From: Acidobacteria bacterium Mor1
GTDB lineage: Bacteria > Acidobacteriota > Polarisedimenticolia > Polarisedimenticolales > Polarisedimenticolaceae
Direction of reading: 5' to 3'
Length of the DNA: 64,000 bases
Assembly (NCBI GenBank): GCA_001664505.1
Contig: CP011806.1
Location: forward strand, 4,042,176-4,106,175
Below, piece after piece: positions 8,001 through 15,680 of the stretch. Under the pieces are notes generated by a model. It was given only the letters and a program-made list of their open reading frames with translations. It did no database searches and had not been told where the DNA came from. The first letter of the stretch is position 1; every line of letters starts with the position of its first letter. The position numbers were made by a program, and so were the translations under genes.

Positions 8001-9144
8001 CGCCGCAGATTGCCGCCCAGCGAAACCCCGGGGCGTCATCGTCCCGCGTCAGCAGTTCCCGGCGGAGTTCCTCGAGCACGCTCTCGCGCCCGACGAACTT
8101 GTCTTCCTCCAGGGCGAAGTAGAACGGCTGGAACGCGGCACCGAAACGCGAACCCTGGGCGATTCCCGGCGGGTAGAAGACGAACTTCTCGTAGCCGGCG
8201 TCGTCGTCCGGCTTTGCGGCAGGGCCGTGCATGCCGGCAAGTTCCCGCCGGAAGTGCCTGGCGATGTTGCGGGGGAGCCGTTCGTCGCTCCCGAGGCGTT
8301 CGGCCACCTTGTCGGCGACCCGATCGGCCAACTTGTCCGGCAGTTCCTCGAAGGCTTCGGCCAGTTGTTGTCTGATCCCGTCGTTCTGCTGCTTGATTTC
8401 GTCGAGCGCGGTGTCCTGGCGGTCCAGCCGGACGGCCAGCACCAGTTGCATGTAGTAGTGGAGCTTCTTGAGCGCCGCCTCGTCGGTCTGCAGCGCGGCG
8501 CCGAAGGCCGACTGCAGCCGGTCGGTGAGCGTCTCGCGGACGGTCGGCCGGTCGAGAATCGGGGCGACGGCTGCAGGCGAACAGCCGGAGCCGGTCGCGG
8601 CGCTCTCGAGCTCCCGGCGGATGTCCGACCAGAGCCAGTCCACCAGTTGCCGGGGCCGGTGCAGCCGGCCGACGAAGGCCTGGTCCCATTCGCCGGGGGT
8701 GGCCTGCTCCCGAGCGACGCTGCGCAGGAAATCCCGGCGCCCCCGGGGATGCTCGAGCGCCCACTTGAAGCGCTTGTCCCAGGCGCCGGCGATGTCGTCT
8801 GGAATATCGGGAAGCGACGCCACCGCTTCGCGCATGGCGGTGATCAGGGCCCGGGCCAGGTCCTCGTTGAGGGCGGCATCCCGAGAGTTTTCGAGTCGGC
8901 GCCACTCATCGGAAATCCAGTCGGTCGAGAGGTTGGCGGTGACCGCCTCGACGGAGTTTCCGAAGGCTTCCGAGATCTGGTCGGTGACCCCCTTGGTCGC
9001 CAACAGCTCGCAGATCGGTCCGACGGCCATGGCACCCAGGGCGGTCCCCAGAGGCCCGGCCAGAGAGGTGCCCAGGACCGCACCGCCCAACCGTCCGGCC
9101 AGCTGGAGTGCCAGCAGACCGGGTCTGGAAGCCTTCGAACCCAT
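4999..9144 (-). CDS. Large STAND-type P-loop NTPase with N-terminal glycine zipper
   Basis: 1381 aa. Residues 17-44 are a glycine/alanine-rich hydrophobic stretch of the glycine-zipper type. Residues 50-300 are helical, with a coiled-coil-like DEIKQQNDGIRQQ segment near 248-260. The NTPase follows: KFVGRESVLEELRREL at about 349-364, Walker A GDAGSGKS at 381-388, Walker B ALFVIDYA near 430-437, and LLLLRRS (sensor-like) at 465-471. Residues 600-1381 look like an alpha-helical solenoid without a repeat I can define. This module order is that of STAND/NLR-like signalling NTPases, many of which act in bacterial antiviral or cell-death responses. No nuclease or TIR domain is visible. Start ATG 9144 with a weak AAGG site. 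An AT-rich TAGAAT at 9202-9207 may be the -10 box. Confidence 0.78.
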   Translation of the reverse strand: MGSKASRPGLLALQLAGRLGGAVLGTSLAGPLGTALGAMAVGPICELLATKGVTDQISEAFGNSVEAVTANLSTDWISDEWRRLENSRDAALNEDLARALITAMREAVASLPDIPDDIAGAWDKRFKWALEHPRGRRDFLRSVAREQATPGEWDQAFVGRLHRPRQLVDWLWSDIRRELESAATGSGCSPAAVAPILDRPTVRETLTDRLQSAFGAALQTDEAALKKLHYYMQLVLAVRLDRQDTALDEIKQQNDGIRQQLAEAFEELPDKLADRVADKVAERLGSDERLPRNIARHFRRELAGMHGPAAKPDDDAGYEKFVFYPPGIAQGSRFGAAFQPFYFALEEDKFVGRESVLEELRRELLTRDDDAPGFRWAAICGDAGSGKSRLALRILETEKRHWPFSGFVRSDFLAGKGPAKGDLGKIGSPALFVIDYAGSAPEVCCRFLERCALFAQDAPFPVRALLLLRRSNDRFFELVARGDDDALASNTQIRFDPPADRQDNPSGALFLGGLSDDETETLMRSRITRALDEEGGDPPADVAASDLLALLRRYDETRRPLFAIMVADLLARGVLPQEAKGDASQEESRLALFWDYLDHQFKRRWNSASDVADPATAREQVDRHLTFLALSTMCRGLTDEAWARLYQNPRFRTSVATLLPRHPEDFDSPVGSRPSADFNEDHTLATLCGSARRGMDDPYPILEPDLVGEALVLLMLREDKTFLCENKRTADYRRKFLREYAWSADPAGAAFFSVLTTQDFPEHAAAADWLLPEKPGDEVSPDLATPFRSLVLTTIAPLQTRAATREDLKRMARLLDRFPPDPTAPIETQIERADGVIDLAEQLAFVVNKGVSPSGFGRPVPVQDKLGKRHLEFNTLATESETTEAAGDGQAIFRLSSDADTVAGALTMLRRMYDDAVEPAMSEGNFELRRRNAKILCHALSSVFWRYRNDERKFGFAATPLSSEEQETRAHLGERCRALVAPERRTQDSVAIASLVTRILIYAEHGEDPRRGREVVEAIQALSAAGDFSHGEAISAALGALDNYAYLQISPQQGDKESGVDSLEDISATSDRLLEAAASLDELSEATRKWILGSWCRIGTRVAHFDRDRERPLLAYLRARTERYRALVARQGRTPVTYSAIDLFDMLFDACHQEGGDAQSALVSFADLVEANGIDHVSLNYQSWDNLRHHFWQLRRVSMEGWPRVASTIKLLMKQVGDRAQNDLADMLISVLPDTEATPGRDPWLAELAQGGEPLTTDVDCRLRIAMVAQSLIDGDDYAAQNELERTWTAGTEEDERTRRTAALVMLRVLALWHGAGDPRVAAWRQRLLKLVEPATGARSIDPGQRNHDLIAMETAACVARMEIAAGKDTSDWLQWSKLDD

Positions 9145-9251
9145 CGATCGCCTTGCCTACGTTTGCCCGTGGAGGGACAAATACCCCCGAACGCTGGGAT
9201 TATTCTATCACTGCGGAATTCGGCGAACGGATCCGGGGTCCGAGCTTCTCC

Positions 9252-10982
9252 TCAGTGGGCGGCGGCGATACCGTCCCGCCGGGAGTCCGACCCGGCGACG
9301 TAGCCTCGGTCCAGCCGTTGCACCGCCTGGCCGCAACCGAAGATGAAGCCCTGATGCCGGCCAAGCATCAGCGTGCGGCCGACCTCCATCAGGGGGTCGT
9401 CGGTTCGATGCCCCATTGCGGAGAGTTTGTCGACGGTGGACTCGGGGATCGCCGATTCGAGGCTCACGCTACGGCCGCGCCAGTGTCGGAAGCGTGGTGC
9501 GTCCAGGGCCTGCTGCACGTCCATCTCGAACACCAGCATGTTCAGCAGCACCTGCACATGGGCCGGTGGCTGTTGGGCTCCGCCGACGATGCCGAAGGCG
9601 AGCCAGGGTTCCTGGGCGCCGTCGCCGCCGGTCTTCGTGACGAACCCCGGGATGATCGTGTGGAACGGTCGCCTTCCGGGGCCGATCGTGTTGGCCTTGT
9701 CGAGATCCTCCGACAGCCCCACGCCCCGGTTCTGCAGCGCGAACCCGGTGCCCGGAACGACGATGCCCGACCCGAACGCTCCGGCGAGACTGTTGATGAA
9801 GGAGATCATGTTGCCGTGGCGGTCGGCGGCGGCCAGATAGGTGGTGTCGCTCTGGGTCAGGGACCGTTCCGGATCGACGTGGGTCGCCGCCTTGCCCGGC
9901 TGAATCCGGCTCCTGCGCTGGGCGATGAACGTATCGCTCAACAGTTCGCCCGCCTCGACCTCCATGAACTCAGGGTCGCCGACGAAGTGTTCGAGATCGG
10001 CGAAGGCCAGCTTCTTCGCTTCGATCAATCGATGCAGATAGCGTGGGGAGTTATGTCCCAGGGCTGCGAGGTCGGTCCCTTCCAGTAGGCGCAGCATCTC
10101 GAGCGCCGCGATCCCCTGGCCGTTGGGCGGTAGCTCCCACAGCCGGTAGTCGCCGAAGGGCACCGACATCGGTTCGATCCACTCCGCCTCGTGTGCGGCG
10201 AAATCCTCGGCGGTGACGAAACCGCCGAGGCTCTGCACGTGTTCGGCGATCTGCAGGCCCAACGACCCGCCGTAGAGCAACTCCGGCCCGGATTCGGCCA
10301 GGGCGCGCATGGTCCGGGCCATGTCGGGGTTCGCATACCACTCGCCGGTGCCGGGGGCGCGCTCGCCGTCGATGAGGAACGCCGCCGTCGCCGCGGCGTT
10401 GCGCTTCAGGTCGGATTCGAACAGCGCCCACTCTGCGGCGGAGGTCCGCGAGACCGGAAAGCCCTCTTCCGCCAGGGCGATCGCCGGGGCCAGCGCCTCG
10501 GCGAGGCTGATGGTGCCGTGCTCTTCGAGCAACGCGGCCCAGCCCGACAGAGCTCCCGGCACCGTGATCGTCGTCGGGCCGTAGTCGGGTACGCCGTTGG
10601 GCAGGGCGTCCAGGGTCATCAGCGAGCCCGAGCGGCCGCTGCCGTTGATGCCGATCAGCCGCTGCTCTTCTTCCGACCAGAGGATGGCGAACATGTCGCC
10701 ACCGAGGCCGGTCATATAGGGCTCTACGACTCCCAACACCGCGGCGGCGGTCACCGCCGCGTCGACGGCGTTACCGCCCTGCTCGAGAACCCGCAGCCCG
10801 GCCTGGCTGGCCAGGGGTTGGCTCGTGGCGACCACCCCGCGAGGCGCGTACACCGCGTCCCGGGCGATCTCCTGAGCCGGCGGCCCCAGGGCGACCCGGA
10901 AGCTGAGCCCCGCCGCTACGGCGAGAATCACCACCGCCAGCAGGAACGAACCGGTCCATACCGCGAAACGCTTCAGCCACAT
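9252..10982 (-). CDS. ggt: Gamma-glutamyltransferase
   Basis: 576 aa, normal for the family. It cleaves gamma-glutamyl bonds such as in glutathione, in the periplasm or outside the cell. An uncleaved-looking N-terminal hydrophobic segment (about residues 9-30) suggests membrane anchoring or export. Family blocks are present in order: GGNAVDAAVTAA, EPYMTGLGGDMF, GRSGSLMTLDALP, then the autoprocessing site SD|TTYLAAAD, where Thr380 would become the N-terminal nucleophile of the small subunit, and SLAGAFGSGIVVPGTGF downstream. ATG 10982 is preceded by GGAGAGG. It stands alone, tail to the STAND NTPase gene and unlinked to glutathione genes. Confidence 0.93.
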   Translation of the reverse strand: MWLKRFAVWTGSFLLAVVILAVAAGLSFRVALGPPAQEIARDAVYAPRGVVATSQPLASQAGLRVLEQGGNAVDAAVTAAAVLGVVEPYMTGLGGDMFAILWSEEEQRLIGINGSGRSGSLMTLDALPNGVPDYGPTTITVPGALSGWAALLEEHGTISLAEALAPAIALAEEGFPVSRTSAAEWALFESDLKRNAAATAAFLIDGERAPGTGEWYANPDMARTMRALAESGPELLYGGSLGLQIAEHVQSLGGFVTAEDFAAHEAEWIEPMSVPFGDYRLWELPPNGQGIAALEMLRLLEGTDLAALGHNSPRYLHRLIEAKKLAFADLEHFVGDPEFMEVEAGELLSDTFIAQRRSRIQPGKAATHVDPERSLTQSDTTYLAAADRHGNMISFINSLAGAFGSGIVVPGTGFALQNRGVGLSEDLDKANTIGPGRRPFHTIIPGFVTKTGGDGAQEPWLAFGIVGGAQQPPAHVQVLLNMLVFEMDVQQALDAPRFRHWRGRSVSLESAIPESTVDKLSAMGHRTDDPLMEVGRTLMLGRHQGFIFGCGQAVQRLDRGYVAGSDSRRDGIAAAH

Positions 10983-11061
10983 GGCCCCTCTCCACCTCCA
11001 TCGCTCGCGCTAGATCTGACGGAGGAGAGGGGGGATTGCTTTCAACCAAAGTGCCGGGTTG

Positions 11062-13782
11062 CTAGAAGCCCGGCGTTTCCCCCGAATCACCGCCTCCGTT
11101 GGAGGCGCCTACGAGGAAGAAGCCCGAAAGACCGTTCTCCAGTTCGACGAAGCTGGGCTGGGTCGTGCTCTGCTCCAGGCTGAAGCCCTGGCTCGATTCA
11201 GAGCGGTAGACCTGGTACAGCGTCGCAGCGTCGTGGCCGGCGTCGACCGGGGGCGCCGTCCAATCGAGCTGGACGCCGCTTCCGATCTTGTCCACGAGCA
11301 AGGTCGCTCCGACCGGGTTCGGCGGTTGTGCCGCAGGCTCCACGAAGGTCTCGCAGGTGTTGCGGGTGCCGTAGACGCGGACGTCGTCGAAGGCGCCCTC
11401 GTGGACATCGACCCGGTCCGGTCGCAGACGCATCTGGATGCGGGTGTCCGGTCCCGGCAATACCGGTAGCGGCACGAGCCCTGGTTCCCAGCTCGGGTTG
11501 GTCTGATTCAGCACGTATTCGACCTGGATCCAGTTCTGACCGGCATCGTGAGAGGCGTAGACCGAGAACCAGGAGAGATCGTTGATGTCGAACTGGGGCA
11601 GGTACGTGTAGCGCTGGTACTCGACCCAGATATCCCGGGCGCCGGTGGTATCGAAGGCCGGCGAACTGACGATGGTCTCGTCGTCGGGATCCCCCCACTC
11701 GGCCCGGAAAAAGATGCCGGTCTCGGGGTTGCCCGTGACCCAGGCGTGAGTCCCCGGCGCCGGGGTGGTGTCGTCCTCGGGCTGGATCACGATCCCTTGC
11801 TCGGTGACCTGGTGCGGGTCGTCCCGGACCCAGGGGTTGGTCGCCTCGGGCCCGGAAACGACCCAGCCCTTGTCGGTCTCCATGTCGTCTTCGAACAGGG
11901 TGACCTCGGCGGCGAGTCCGAGCTCGACGCTGAACCAGGTCGGGACCGGCTCGATGCCGTCCTGGAAGATCCGAAGCTGCAGCGGGATGCGCGCACCGCA
12001 GTTCGAGCCGGCTCGCAGGGTGAAGTGGGCTCCGAGGCTCTCGGCGCTGGCGCCGGGCGCGATGTCCGGGAAGAAGGCGACCTGGTCGAGGATCTCGACG
12101 CCCGGGTGATCGGTGGCGATCTCGGCCAACACCGACGTGGCCGTCGCGGTCCCTGCGTTGTGCAGCGTGACCCGTACCGTGACCACCTCGCCGTAGTCGA
12201 TGTCGCCGTCGCCGTTGCCCCGGCCGGCGTTGGAATCATCCACCACATGGGCTTCGTAGCGCAGGGCGCCGACGACCTGACTGACCGCCGCGAACGCATC
12301 GACCCGGCCCGAGCCGTATTGGTTGTCCTTGCCCGGATCGCCGAGATCGATCGAGGTCTGTTCGAGGATCTGCTTGATCTGGTCGTGCTCCAGATCCGGG
12401 TTCGCCGAGAGCATCAGCGCCGCGGTGCCGGCAACGTGGGGAGCGGCCATGGAAGTTCCCCACTTCTCCGAGTACCCGCTGCAGAAGCGATGGCTGGAGA
12501 TCTCGGCGCCGGGCGCGGAGATGTCCGGTTTGACCAGGCCCGGTGGGTAGACATGGTCGTTCCACGGTGCGACATCCTGCCAGGTGGTCGGCCCCTGAGA
12601 GGACGACCCGTAGGGGCCATCGGTACAGTCGGTGCCGCCCACGGTGATCGCCCGGGGCACGTCTCCGGGCGTCGTAACGTCCGAGGGTGCGTCTCCGCCC
12701 GAGTTGTTGCCGGCGGATACGACGAAGGTCGATCCCATGTCGATCACGTTCTCAACGTTCTGTCTCCAGCTCGCCCGGTCGGGATCCCAGGCATGGTTCC
12801 AGCCGAGGCTCAAGGAGATCACGCCGGCCCCCTGTTCGGCGGCGTACTGCATGGCGCTCCAGACGGCCATCTCATGGCTGCCCAGTTCGCCGGCCTCGAG
12901 CACGATGACCTTGGCATCCGGCGCCATCCCGGTGCGCAAACCGCTGGTGCCGTCACCCGCCATCGTACCGACCACGTGGGAGCCGTGGCCGGAGAGCGAG
13001 CCGTCATCGGTATCCCGGATGTCGTCGGCGAAGTTCCATCCGGTCAGGTCGTCGATCAGGCCGTTGCCGTCATCGTCGATTCCGTTGAGGTCATCCGGAT
13101 CGTTGACCTCGCGATCCTGATCCAGGTCCTCACCGGGGTTGACCCAGACCTGATTCACGATGTCCGGGTGGCTGACGCAGACGCCGGTATCGCTGGACGC
13201 CATCACGGCGCCTTCTCCGGTGATGCCCAGTTGGTTCCAGACCTCTGGGGCGCCGAGGAGCACCAGCCCACACTGGGTCTCGGTGTCGGTCAGCGAGACG
13301 CCGGGCTCCTCAGCCCGGGTGTTCAGCGTTTCATGGTCGCGGTCGATATGGAGCACGTCTCGCAACGGGTTGTGATTGATCCAGGCGATCTCCTCGAACC
13401 CCGCAAGCCGCTGCAACAGGGCGGGCTTGACCTCGGCGGAGACGATGCTCGAGATCCAGAGCGACTGAATGTTCCGCGCCTCAACCCCACGGAGCGCACC
13501 CAGGGTTCGGAGCAATCTCGCCTGGCCCAGGTCGGCTTCCAGCTTGAGCCGCCGGGCGATGGCGAGGCGGCGGGCGGTCTTGTCTCGATGCGCGAGCCGC
13601 AGGTCCCGGATCGCTTCCCGGGAGAGTTGGCGTTCGAGGACGACGGTGACCGGGATCCAGTCCCCCTCGTTCGCCTGCTCGAGCACGGCGGGGAGATCCC
13701 CGCGCAGTTCGGCGGCGTCCAGGCCGGGAGCTGCTGCAAGCCCCGCCAACACCAAGAAAACCCATAGCCCCACACGTCGCAT
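11062..13782 (-). CDS. Secreted subtilisin-family (S8) serine protease
   Basis: 906 aa. Signal peptide MRRVGLWVFLVLAGLAAAPG, an N-terminal prodomain-like region to about residue 175, then the S8 catalytic domain. The triad is Asp198 (SSDTG), His266 (GHGSH) and Ser444 (GTSMAAPHVAG), with oxyanion Asn near 359 (SAGNN). A calcium-binding-like acidic loop (DPDDLNGIDDDGNGLIDD) is inserted between Asp and His. The C-terminal 400 residues hold beta-sandwich modules: a CARDB-like region, a jelly-roll-like domain starting LFEDDMETDKGW, and a fibronectin-III-like end. This architecture is typical of exported degradative proteases. Start ATG 13782 has GGGAGG 7 nt upstream. Monocistronic. Confidence 0.92.
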   Translation of the reverse strand: MRRVGLWVFLVLAGLAAAPGLDAAELRGDLPAVLEQANEGDWIPVTVVLERQLSREAIRDLRLAHRDKTARRLAIARRLKLEADLGQARLLRTLGALRGVEARNIQSLWISSIVSAEVKPALLQRLAGFEEIAWINHNPLRDVLHIDRDHETLNTRAEEPGVSLTDTETQCGLVLLGAPEVWNQLGITGEGAVMASSDTGVCVSHPDIVNQVWVNPGEDLDQDREVNDPDDLNGIDDDGNGLIDDLTGWNFADDIRDTDDGSLSGHGSHVVGTMAGDGTSGLRTGMAPDAKVIVLEAGELGSHEMAVWSAMQYAAEQGAGVISLSLGWNHAWDPDRASWRQNVENVIDMGSTFVVSAGNNSGGDAPSDVTTPGDVPRAITVGGTDCTDGPYGSSSQGPTTWQDVAPWNDHVYPPGLVKPDISAPGAEISSHRFCSGYSEKWGTSMAAPHVAGTAALMLSANPDLEHDQIKQILEQTSIDLGDPGKDNQYGSGRVDAFAAVSQVVGALRYEAHVVDDSNAGRGNGDGDIDYGEVVTVRVTLHNAGTATATSVLAEIATDHPGVEILDQVAFFPDIAPGASAESLGAHFTLRAGSNCGARIPLQLRIFQDGIEPVPTWFSVELGLAAEVTLFEDDMETDKGWVVSGPEATNPWVRDDPHQVTEQGIVIQPEDDTTPAPGTHAWVTGNPETGIFFRAEWGDPDDETIVSSPAFDTTGARDIWVEYQRYTYLPQFDINDLSWFSVYASHDAGQNWIQVEYVLNQTNPSWEPGLVPLPVLPGPDTRIQMRLRPDRVDVHEGAFDDVRVYGTRNTCETFVEPAAQPPNPVGATLLVDKIGSGVQLDWTAPPVDAGHDAATLYQVYRSESSQGFSLEQSTTQPSFVELENGLSGFFLVGASNGGGDSGETPGF

Positions 13783-13903
13783 AGCCGGCCTCCCCTCGAT
13801 GGAAACTACCCAAAAGTGATGTCGGTAGCCGCTGTGAAAGGTTCAAGACTTCCATGGGGCATGAGGTGTTTTCGGTATAGTGGGCGCTCTCCGGAGGGTG
13901 CCG

Positions 13904-14239
13904 ATGCGCGAATATCAGACCTTCGAGGCCTTCTGGCCCTACTACCTGCGCGAGCACAGCCGTCCGGCGACGCGCAACTGGCACTTCGTCGGGTCGACCC
14001 TGGCGCTCCTGGTGCTCGTCTTTGCGCTCGTCACCCGGAACTGGTGGCTGCTGCTGGCGGTGCCGGTGGCCGGCTACCTGTTCGCCTGGCTCAGCCACGC
14101 CCTGATCGAGCGCAACAAGCCGGCGACCTTCACCTACCCGCTCTGGTCGCTGATCGCCGACTACAAGATGTACGTCTGTTTCCTCACCGGCCGGCTGGGC
14201 AAGGAATTGGAGAAGGCCGGCGTCTCACCCGGATCCTGA
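13904..14239 (+). CDS. Mpo1-like / DUF962 membrane protein
   Basis: 111 aa. The N-terminal block TFEAFWPYYLREHSRPATRNWHFVG, two central hydrophobic spans (about residues 33-50 and 52-68), then the SHALIERNKPATFTYPLWSLIADYKMY block are the DUF962/YGL010w signature. The yeast homologue Mpo1 is a dioxygenase in 2-hydroxy fatty-acid alpha-oxidation, with conserved histidines; His18, His27 and His73 here would be the candidates. Bacterial members are uncharacterised. ATG 13904 is chosen over GTG 13880 because GGAGGG lies 6 nt before it. TATAGT at 13876-13881 is a likely -10 box. Confidence 0.82.
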   Translation: MREYQTFEAFWPYYLREHSRPATRNWHFVGSTLALLVLVFALVTRNWWLLLAVPVAGYLFAWLSHALIERNKPATFTYPLWSLIADYKMYVCFLTGRLGKELEKAGVSPGS

Positions 14240-14440
14240 ACCGGATCCGAGAAACAGGGTCGCCTCGTCGACGAAGCTGACCGGATTCCCGAACGGGTCC
14301 GTGGACCAGAACATCCTCTCGCCCCAGGGCATGCTCTCGATGCCCCCCCGCAACGATCTCAAAGCTCTATCCGCCTCGCTTGCTCGCCGTAGCCGCCTCC
14401 GTTCCGCTCCGAAGATTGCGAAGCCAAAGCGTGCCTCTCC
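14225..14440 (-). pseudogene. Remnant of a VOC (glyoxalase-fold) gene
   Basis: The last 35 codons read MPWGERMFWSTDPFGNPVSFVDEATLF-like sequence, the conserved C-terminus of many VOC-family proteins. Upstream of the C7 run at 14343-14349 the family-like reading continues only in another frame (SFEIVAGG), and that frame meets a stop at 14367-14369. No start or N-terminal half is visible. The simplest reading is a truncated, frameshifted gene; the homopolymer could also be a sequencing error. It overlaps the last codons of the Mpo1-like gene on the other strand. Confidence 0.55.
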
Positions 14441-14528
14441 GGACTCCCTAAGGGGTATGCCGCGTGCGTTTCCGTAACGCAGTGTTGCGGTGCTGCAACG
14501 TGGCTTCAATGGCTGAATGGAGGCTCGC

Positions 14529-15680
14529 ATGACGCGTTGGATCAGGAGGAAGGGCAAGGCACCGCTATGGACGCTGTTGGCCGGGGGCGTGGTTCTGGCG
14601 GTGGCGTTCGCAGTCGGCAACGCAGCGCCGATACCGCAACCGTACAACGGGAAGGTGTTCGAGGACGACTTCGAGAGCGACGACACGTACGCCACGTACA
14701 CGCCGATCGGTGACGCGACCGTCACCATCGGCCGGGGCCTGCTGTCGGTCGATATCCCGGACACCTCGGGTGATCACGGACTCTCGGTGCGCGTTCCCGA
14801 GAACGGGACCGGGATCCGTTGTTTCGGATTCACCTTTGGCGACATCGATGAAGCGCCGCTCGGCAGCTCGATGACCTGGACCTGGTGGGGCTACGACGAG
14901 AACGGCAAGCAGGTTGAGATGCTACGCACGGAGGTGATCAAATCCGGCTCGTTCACCGTCCGCCACACCAAGAAGGACGGAACCACCGTCTCGCATCACG
15001 TCCCCGGCAAGAACTGGAGGGACGTGAAGAAGAAGCAGTGGGACACCCGGCGCAGGGGCAAGCAGGTTCAGCTCGAGATCAAGTTCAAGGACGGCAGCAA
15101 GTACAGCTCCGAGTGGATCGATCCGCCGGAGGGCACCATCGCGGGGTTCGACGTCGAAACCGACGTGGCTGACTTCTCCCTCGATGGTACCGGAGGCGAA
15201 GAGATTCACGCGGATCTCGACGCGGTCGAGCTCGAACCCGTGGAAGCGGGAGTCAAGTCGGTCGCGACGAGCAGCGTGGTGGACGAGGGTCCGGCCTGGC
15301 TCCTCCAGGTCAAAGACGCCGATCACATCGTCGCGGCGACAGTACGCGAAGTTCACTCCGAGCGAGTCTTCTTCGAGGACGGCGAGCCCCGAATCCGAGT
15401 CGACTATGCGATGACCGATTCCCTCGCCGGCTACCTGTTCAACGACACGTTCTCGGTCTACCACGGCATCGGTGAACTGGGGGCAGGGTCCGCATCGCCG
15501 TATCGCACGGGGCAGTCCCTGATCCTGTTCCTGCGCCAGGGCTTCGAACTCGGAGAGCACATCAGCGGCAACCGACTTTGGGACGCCGGTGGGGCCCAAC
15601 GTGTCCTGCCGGACACCGAGCAAAACCGGAAGGCCGTGGCCGACCGGCTACTCGTCATCTATGGAGGGGCTGGCTCATGA
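14529..15680 (+). CDS. Secreted protein of unknown function, coupled to an M91-like peptidase
   Basis: 383 aa. A basic N-terminus and a hydrophobic core (LWTLLAGGVVLAVAFAVGNAA) form a signal peptide or anchor. Residues 30-235 look like one or two beta-sandwich domains: it starts with VFEDDFESDD, as in laminin-G/jelly-roll-like modules, and contains WWGYDENGKQVE. Residues 255-380 form a second domain with DADHIVAATVREVHSERVFFE and SLILFLRQGFELG, a pattern common in secreted proteins of unknown role. No catalytic motif seen. I chose ATG 14529, with GGAGG 5 nt before it, over ATG 14517. Its stop overlaps the next start as ATGA, so the two products are probably made together. Confidence 0.7.
   Translation: MTRWIRRKGKAPLWTLLAGGVVLAVAFAVGNAAPIPQPYNGKVFEDDFESDDTYATYTPIGDATVTIGRGLLSVDIPDTSGDHGLSVRVPENGTGIRCFGFTFGDIDEAPLGSSMTWTWWGYDENGKQVEMLRTEVIKSGSFTVRHTKKDGTTVSHHVPGKNWRDVKKKQWDTRRRGKQVQLEIKFKDGSKYSSEWIDPPEGTIAGFDVETDVADFSLDGTGGEEIHADLDAVELEPVEAGVKSVATSSVVDEGPAWLLQVKDADHIVAATVREVHSERVFFEDGEPRIRVDYAMTDSLAGYLFNDTFSVYHGIGELGAGSASPYRTGQSLILFLRQGFELGEHISGNRLWDAGGAQRVLPDTEQNRKAVADRLLVIYGGAGS

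Noticed and set aside
11548..13767. 739-codon open frame antisense to the subtilase
   Set aside because: Low-complexity Arg/Gly/Val/Asp product and full overlap with a confident S8 protease.
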